This document shows, piece by piece, positions 57,399 through 64,000 of a stretch of DNA of 64,000 nt. Origin of the DNA: Calliphora vicina (taxonomy: Eukaryota > Arthropoda > Insecta > Diptera > Calliphoridae); NCBI RefSeq assembly GCF_958450345.1, contig NC_088784.1:81245747-81309746 (forward strand), in the 5' to 3' direction. The notes below the pieces were generated by a model. It was not told the origin of the DNA, did no database searches, and worked only from the letters and a program-made list of their open reading frames with translations. The translations under genes and the position numbers were made by a program. Each line of letters begins with the position of its first letter. The first letter of the stretch is position 1.

Positions 57399-59299
57399 AA
57401 TACATCCAGAAATCTTGAAAAAGTCTGGAATAATTAAATTGTCATGAAGCGATATTGCGATGACATCCGAATTCAGCCAAATAAATAAAATCCTGTATTA
57501 TAAATAGCTTCCAAAAAGCTATGATGTGACAAAAGAATTTGAATTTATTTTTTACATGGTTTATTAAATATTTCAATAAATAAAACAATTTCTAAGTTGT
57601 CACGAATCTCTGAATTTCATATTATTACTCTCAATGATATTATAAAATACAATGAGATACTTATAAATAAATTCAGCATATTTTTAAAAATTGTCATGCA
57701 ACTGTTACCACCAACCATATTCTTTAGCCACTTCTGCATTCAATTGAGCCGAAAGGCTTTCTTTCTTGAGTAACTTATTGCAAAAATTGTTAAGTTTCTT
57801 TAGTAACAATTGTGCTGCATGCCTTCATTATCATGCGTCTTGAATAGAGAATTCTCTGTCCTTCGCTGCAAGTACTTAGTTCTTGCTTTTGAGCGTAAAT
57901 TAATGTTAAATTTCTTTTATGTCCGCTTCTTTTATCTTTGAAAATTGTATTTCTTTTTTTGTTCAATGTTCTTCCTTTTTAAAAGAAGAAATACTTACAA
58001 GTGTGATTAATAAAATTTTTACTTTTTCTCCTTCCTTGGTCACTTCTCTTTGGTTAGTGTGAGTTTCTTAATTGTCTGCTGGCCTTTTGAGGAAATAGTA
58101 GAAAAGAGTGGATATTTATCAAGCTGATTGTGGCCTCAAGGATGGCTTCAGCAATATTGGTTAGGTACATTTTTCTTTTTTTTTGAATTTTTAGTTTTTA
58201 TCATTGCTTGAGAATATAATATAATTGATTTATGAGCATAAAGAAGCAGTAATAAAGGAATTAATTAATAAAGCTTTTTAAAATCATTCTAATTAAAGGA
58301 AGCACTAAGAAAGAACTTTGTTTAATAGTAGAATTTTAATTATTTTATAAAGATAATAAGGAACACAAAAGTAAACCATTTTAAAATATTGCAGTAAGAT
58401 TTAATGTTAATTAAAGCTACTATAAATATGTTATTTAATTAAATGCATTTTCCAAACTAGATTCATTGATGAAACTTTTTGTTATAGTTAAGTAAACCTT
58501 CAAAAAAGATTTAAGTTTCAGCTAATAAAATTTTCGCTTTATATAATTAAATTTTTTTTTATTTTTAAGCTCTTAATGAGTATGCAAAAGTATGTCACAC
58601 ATGCTAGTTTTCATAAAATTCTTTCAAGAAAAGTTCATTAAATAAAATAAAACTTAAAACCAGGAAAGAAAAAAAATATTTGAAATTTATAATTGCAAAG
58701 ATTATTTTATAGTATAAATGCATTTTTATATCAATATCAGCTCCATTTTCTGGTCTATTGTTTTAACTTATTTTAAAGTTATGCTTTTCTAAGCCAAAAA
58801 TCTTAAAAAATCTATTTCATTGAACATTTTTATATAAAAGTAGAAAATGATGCGTTTAATACTTAATATAAATACAAAAATTTAACAACCGTTACAAAAC
58901 GACCATCAACAATCATCTTCAGCCAACCTTAACCAATGATTTCAATTCTTTTTGATTCAAATACAAAGCACGGCACTTGTACAGTGTACATTTCCACCAA
59001 TAACAGCAACAGACAATTTGGAAATATAATAATAATCCAGCATACACCCAACTAACCGGAGATTTGAAAATAAATAAATGTTTGCTAAAGAAAAAACTTC
59101 TTGGAAGTGAAATATTCGAAATCCAATTCACAATCAGTGTAGTAGAGTTGTTTCGTTGTATAAAAATTTTTCAAACTAATTTTTTGAAACAATAAGAAAA
59201 CATTAATTAAAACAAAAATTATTAGTCATAGCCACCAGCGGATAAATATTTTAACTAAAACAACTTCTTTTGCTTTAATTGTTAATGAGAGATTTAAAT
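57399..59299. other. AT-rich stretch without recognised features
   Basis: About 1.9 kb without a recognised protein, repeat terminus or RNA gene. Parts near 57720-58150 have more balanced composition and could be host sequence, but no exon with credible splice sites was found. Confidence 0.4.
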
Positions 59300-60212
59300 A
59301 TTTCAAACTTATTAATTTTATTCAAAGTATTGGCCATTGTTAGCTATGACCTTTTCCCACTTTTCTGGCAACATATGGATTCCCAGCCAAAGCAACTGCT
59401 CATCTTTTGAGGCCAAGAACGAATCAAGCGTATCCCAGAGAGAGCGATCTGCATCGATCGAAACAAATAATAGTAAGATGGGCAAGGTCTGGAAAATAAG
59501 GCAAGTAAGGCGAAACTTCTCAACTACTTCATTATAAATAGTGTTACGTTTTAACCTTTTCAAAACGTTGGTTTATTTCCTTTTAATAAACCGGATACTT
59601 TTGATTGCAAATAAAAGACGTTTAGTGGTTTAAAAATTGTAACAACTCTTTATTTATTTAAAATGTACAACAACCGAAAAATTAAATAGTCACTCAATGC
59701 TTTTTATACACGCTTATAAATTCGCAGAAATACAGACACACTTTGTAATGTACACGAATTCACTTGAAAAACAGGCACTCAGTTGATATTTATTCAAACC
59801 TCTGCAACCTCTGCCACTATTTATAACACTGCCATCTGCACTCTAGATTGCTCTTTAACTGTATAGAGCTTTCTAATACATACGACATCTGTGGTGTACT
59901 TTCTACAATGTTCTTTAACTGAATATTCGAATTCAAATATACGGTCGCAGCAAACAGCGTTGCCATACTTACGATCAATGGTCAACTGAAAGCTTTTATT
60001 CAATGTTAATAATGCCCACAGTTATGTTACAGTTTGATATTACAGCACTGCTATTTGAAAGCATTATGCTACTTTTAAATCAGCCATTAAAATTGTTATA
60101 TTTGAATTCAAGTACAATTTCGTAACAATAGTTTTTTTTTCAGGTATTGCTACATGTCGTCTAGTGTTGTCATGATGGAATATTACGGTTTTATGTCTGG
60201 CCGCATATTATG
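59300..60212 (-). pseudogene. mariner transposase relic split by a solo LTR
   Basis: The lower piece (59318-59541, minus) encodes DSFLASKDEQLLWLGIHMLP then EKWEKVIANNGQYFE, the mariner C-terminus. The upper piece (60132-60212) carries a VIFHHDNTR-type block and a decayed PHV..YL region, with the second catalytic aspartate. A 586-bp LTR with a 4-bp duplication lies between them. The rest is lost where a Tc1 relic begins at about 60213. Confidence 0.78.
59542..60127 (-). mobile_element. 586-bp solo LTR of an LTR retrotransposon (Gypsy-like)
   Basis: It begins TGTTACG and ends CGTAACA and is flanked by ATAG on both sides (59538-59541 and 60128-60131), a 4-bp duplication as for Gypsy-type integration. 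On the minus strand a TATAAATAG box (59818-59826) is followed about 170 bp later by AATAAA signals (about 59649-59657), the order of promoter and polyadenylation signal in an LTR. No internal retrotransposon sequence adjoins it, so the body was probably removed by LTR-LTR recombination. Family name not determined. Confidence 0.82.
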
Positions 60213-60535
60213 GGTGTTTGGATCAAAATTTAAAGCAAAGAGCGAAAAAGTTGGTATCGCAAACAACTTTGCCTTTTTCAAGACAACGATCCCGAGCCAA
60301 CATCAGGTGTTGCAAAGCTTTGGTTGACCCATAACAGTCCCAAACTTATAAAAACATAGAACCTAGACTTTAATGTAATTGAGCAGTTTTTGGAGGAATT
60401 AGCTAGGTGAATGCATCAAATAAAATGCAGCTAGAAGAGTCCTTATTTCAAGCATGGAACTCAACAGAGCCGGAAGAGTCTCAAAACTTGGTAAAATCGA
60501 TTATAAAGCGATTACGGGCCATATGCAACTAATTA
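60213..60535 (+). pseudogene. Tc1-like transposase relic, C-terminal part
   Basis: Frames in order: NNFAFF; FQDNDPEPTSGVAKLWLTHN with SPKLIKT (second catalytic D region); a decayed DFNVIEQFLEEL; then MQLEESLFQAWNSTEPEESQ and NLVKSIIKRLRAICN, the usual Tc1 C-terminus. Frameshifts separate them. It begins immediately next to the mariner relic, which is in the opposite orientation. Confidence 0.78.
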
Positions 60536-60639
60536 CACTATGCACGAAATTGACACTTTTTTTCTGTCAATAGGGGCACTTGGCGAACTAATTCGAGTAC
60601 GCTGAATCCAGTGGTGCTAACCATTTTTTAGGTTAACTC

Positions 60640-61205
60640 TTGTTTTCGAGATATACCGTTATTTCGAAAATGGAGAAGGTTGCAAAATATAAATTCACAT
60701 AACTCAAAAACGGTTTAGCTTATTGAATAAAATAAGAAAACCGCAATTCCGTAATAAAATTTAAGTTAGGCTCAAACTTTTATTTAATCTGCGCAGTCAT
60801 TTTAGAAAAATAAATTTTTTTGGCAAAAAAAAATATTTTTTTTAGGAAAATTTCGAATATTTTGTTTTTTCAAACGGCATACAAAATTATAGCCCCGTAG
60901 CCCCAAATGACTTACATACATGATTCGTAAATCTATATATCCGCTATAGATCGTTGTTGATATTTAAAATCGTGAAAATCGGCCCACAAATTGCTGAGAT
61001 ATAAGTAAAAACCAGTACAACCTCGATTTTTGGCCTAAAAATTTGTCATACTTTTTTTTCACTAATAAATTACAAAAAATAGTTTTAAATATTAAAAAAA
61101 TAATTTTGAAAAAAAAAAGTTATTTTGTTTACCTAAAAATATTTATTTTGGTGAAGGGTATATAAGCTTCAACACAGCCTAATATAGCTATATCTCTTAC
61201 TTGTT
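60640..61205 (-). repeat. INE-like repeat, subfamily I, diverged
   Basis: Read on the minus strand it starts GAACAAGTAAGAGATATAGC, with AGCTTATATACCCTTCACC, T runs, AACCTCGATTTT-type sequence reversed, and the region around ACAAATTGCTGAGATATAAG. The core and GGGTATAA end are lost. Confidence 0.6.
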
Positions 61206-61206
61206 C

Positions 61207-61562
61207 CATTTATACCACTTTTTTATCGTTCATAAATGTTTCATTTAAATAGATACCAAATTTCACTCCAAATAAGTTTTATATATACGAGAGAATGTCG
61301 CCTAAATTTATGATAAATGGGTCATAATTAGTCATAGCTCCCATATAATACTCAATTTATCTAAATAAATTTTTAAACATGTTGGTATCTAAATATAATT
61401 GAATAGCAATAAGTTTCATATAGAATTGCTTATAGCTCACGTAAAAGGTCCATTACCGACTATCATTCACGAAAACAAATTATTGAAATGTTAAAATAAA
61501 CATTTTATGCTCATTTACTCATTGTAGGATATTATATGATCGGGCTTGACCGAGCATACTGC
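61207..61562 (-). repeat. INE-like repeat, subfamily II, diverged
   Basis: TCGTTCATAAATGTTTCATT, CTCCAAATAAGTTTTATATA, AATTAGTCATAGCTCCCATA and ATTATATGATCGGGCTTGAC match the other subfamily II copies. The terminal CTTACTTG has decayed to GATTAGTTCC. Confidence 0.65.
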
Positions 61563-62980
61563 GATTAGTTCCTTTTTAAGACGTATTTGTAAATGATCAT
61601 ATCGAATATTTGAGAGTGATAATCTTTGATGGCTGTGTTAGATAGATACAAATTTTTGAATAAGTTTTTGAGCATTTTTTTGGAAATATTCACACACAAA
61701 CTCGCTGTCAGTTTTGAATGCTGTGGCCAGTTGGGTATACACAGCCAATTACAATAAAGGCTTCTTAATGCTAATACATATTTATTTAAAATTCTTATGA
61801 CAGACGAATTTAATTAACAGAGTCGAATTTCAAATACCTTATTCGACTACTTTTGTGGGCCAGATAATAAATAAATTTCAAGATACCATAGATTCATAAA
61901 ACTTAAATTCTTATTTTGTTTTGTCTGGCAAATCAGGCATAGGACCCGCTAGATCTCTATGTTTATGTTTGTTAGCGTTTTCACCACATAAATGGTCGAA
62001 TTTCCAAAAATTAGCAAACGCCATTTAAGCTCAACTATCGTTGGCGCTAAAATATCCTTACCGAAATAATTGCAATTACCGTTGCGGTTATTCTAAATTA
62101 TGAAAATATCCATTGAAATCTACAGAACCTTGTTTTACCAAATGTTAACAACATTCTTCAAAATCTAAACTATCCTAACAAGATGTAGTGAAAATTTAAA
62201 AGCAATAACAAAAGCAACATCAATGACGGTCATAAATTTTGCTAAAACCGTTACACTTCATATACATTTTGTACAATTTTTGTTGCCATTTAAATTTTTA
62301 ATGAAAACTTTGCCGTTAACAGCACCTTTTTATTTCATCTTATAATTTTTTCACTCTCTCTCTTTATCCCTCTTTCATACCATCATATTTAAACCAATCT
62401 CCCTCTCTCTTGCAATTTTAGCACTAATTTTACCTTCAACAGCAACAATATTCAATGTTTCCTTTAGACAGAAATGGAAATAAAAAAAAACTTTTCATCT
62501 TTATATATTTTAGTATAATTTTAGGGGGTTTAAGTGGTTGGCAAGCAATGCGGACTGTTCCTCTTATTGCCACTACTCCGGCTACTACTGCCCGTATCAA
62601 ACAAAATAAAAACAACGAAAAGAAAAAGGCATTTTATTGTTTTACCATTATTACAGGTGTGCTTAAACAATTTTTATGACCCAAAAGATGGTTTGATTCG
62701 TATGTGAGTGTATTCGTTTATGTTTATCCAAACGTTGTATATTCATATAGACGGACGGACTTAGGGATATAAATATATATGTTTGTATGGAGTTACATTC
62801 AAACATTATAGGAAAAAGTTTATTTTCATTGTTGCTGTTGTTGTTATTATTTTATATTCGTTAAGTACTAAAAGAGTCCGGGCAACAGGACTTAATGTGT
62901 ACTGTTGATGTTGATTATAAAAAGAAGTTGATCCTTTTAGAAGTTGCAGGGGAGAACGGGATAAACGAAACAAACAATAG
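61563..62980. other. AT-rich stretch with a CT-rich patch; no gene supported
   Basis: A CTCTCTC-rich patch at 62350-62412 precedes a short 74-codon frame at 62455-62679 whose middle has more balanced composition. It has no domain, no clear splice sites and overlaps other open frames, so it is not called as a gene. Confidence 0.4.
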
Positions 62981-62984
62981 CACA

Positions 62985-63540
62985 AAGTATTTATTAATAC
63001 ACTGTGAAAAATGTTGATGGACCAAGTGGCAGTCTTGCCCTTAAATATCTCAAAATGTTAGTCCGGGCGTCATCAGTTGCACACCAAAGCTTATGGTGAA
63101 TGTGTTCCATCGGTTTCAACTTGCGAGATGTGGTTTCTGCAATACAGAAGTGGTGATTTTGACACGGAAGAGAAAGATCGCCCAGGCTTTCCACAAGAGT
63201 TTGAAAACCAAAAATTACTCCATCCATACTCCATCAAGAATATTTTAAAACTCAACAAGAGCTCTCGAAATCATTGGAAGCTACTCAAACAGCAATTTCA
63301 AAATGTTTTCGAGCAGCATAATTCATCCAAAAGCTGGGAAATTGGGTGTCATTAAGCCGAGAGACCTTGAAAGACGATTTTGAATGTCCGAAATGATGTT
63401 TGAACGACATAAAAGAAAACCATTTTTATACCTCATCATTACTTGCGATGAAAAATGGATCCATTACGATACCCCAAGCGTAAGAGAAGCCCAACCTGCC
63501 GAATTAACACTAAAAGCAAATATCCATGACGCTAAGGTAA
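62985..63540 (+). pseudogene. mariner transposase relic, N-terminal half
   Basis: The frame from 63077 reads AYGECVPSVSTCEMWFLQYR then SGDFDTEEKDRPGFPQEFEN, the mariner AYGEHALSETTCRDWFRRFKSGDFDVEDKERPG region. Later frames give RRFMSEMMFERHKRKP-type sequence in shifted frames and TCDEKWIHYDTPSVREAQP with the first catalytic aspartate. It stops at about 63540, where a CACAGTGG-family fragment begins. The first 40 or so residues are decayed. Confidence 0.8.
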
Positions 63541-64000
63541 ATTCTCAGCGAGTTGTTTAGTTTTCCCTAATTTATTTGACACGTAAAAAACATAAGGTAG
63601 ACATGTTAAACATCAATGGATAGAGGATGTTGTCTATTTTTCAAAAATGTATATAACTTTTGACAATTAAAAAATTCATGGAATACTTTTTTGAAAAATA
63701 TGACAAAAAATGCTTTTTATTGAATTTTGCATAGATACAAATTTTTCAAATTGAAATAAAATTTTTATTTATGAATATTTTTTAATGAAATTTCACAGTT
63801 ATGTAGATTTTTCTATTTAAAATGCAAAAATGAAAACAAATTTTGAAATTTGTTATCAAGTATCTCGCAATTCCTAAAAAAATCTTGAAAAATCCCAAAA
63901 ATGGAATTTTTTCGTTTTTTGGCTATAATATCCATACCAGGGGCGGGGTTATCGGAATCCTTTACAAAATAATTAAGAACTTATTGGGCCATCTAAAATG
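63541..64000. repeat. CACAGTGG-family interior, runs off the window
   Basis: It matches 47070-47520 closely: GCGAGTTGTTTAGTTTTCCC, TTGACACGTAAAAAACATAA, GGGCGGGGTTATCGGAATCC and GGGCCATCTAAAATG at the window end. No coding content. Confidence 0.6.

Noticed and set aside
62455..62679. A 74-codon frame with a short membrane-like segment
   Set aside because: No domain, no clear splice sites, and other frames are open in the same GC-richer patch. Transcript data would be needed to revive it.

Overview
The window looks like intergenic or intronic DNA of a higher fly, most likely a calyptrate such as a blow fly or house fly relative. It is AT-rich and packed with Tc1/mariner, hAT, pogo-like, Helitron and non-LTR elements. 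It also holds many copies of a short repeat with a GACGGAC core and GGGTATAA ends, like the dipteran INE-1/DINE-1/mini-me (Helentron-associated) repeats. I see no convincing host gene, rRNA or functional tRNA. Nearly every recognisable protein is transposon-derived, and nearly all are broken by stops, frameshifts or later insertions.

Layout. 0-3 kb: a Tc1 transposase relic split by a 1011-bp inverted-repeat element with a 5-bp target duplication, then an INE-like repeat. 3.5-7.3 kb: a possible large TIR element containing a 2111-bp hAT with a perfect 8-bp duplication. 8.5-16.2 kb: two copies of a composite (Tc1 relic, LINE fragment, INE-like head), a long LINE reverse-transcriptase relic, and a second LINE copy split by a 1234-bp hAT that itself carries a MITE. 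16-25 kb: hAT-like debris, INE-like repeats, a mariner relic, an element family ending in CACAGTG, and a 489-bp foldback element. 26-28.4 kb: a LINE relic interrupted by elements with CACAGAGAAAA ends and TA duplications. 29-41 kb: a mariner relic, a tRNA-like SINE candidate, a hAT relic split by a 1.3-kb TIR element, a mariner split by a 1.5-kb CACAGTG element, a TCAG-tailed repeat and a Helitron relic. 42-46 kb: INE-like repeats, one with a 442-bp (ACAG)n tract, and a second MITE copy. 47.7-50 kb: the one apparently intact gene, a 335-aa DD37E Tc1-type transposase in a complete 1298-bp element with perfect inverted repeats, inserted into an older relic of its own family. 50-64 kb: mariner relics, a pogo-like element with a 1242-bp tandem duplication that I see no differences in, tandem INE-like heads, and a mariner carrying a 586-bp solo LTR with a 4-bp duplication.

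The region reads as layered transposon stratigraphy. Several insertions can be ordered because an older element resumes in register on the far side of a younger one. I did not find a convincing new multi-gene system. The best leads are the intact DD37E element, the CACAGTG-ended family, the shared termini of the two INE-like subfamilies and the very recent (or artefactual) tandem duplication. All calls come from reading by eye; no database search or alignment was run.
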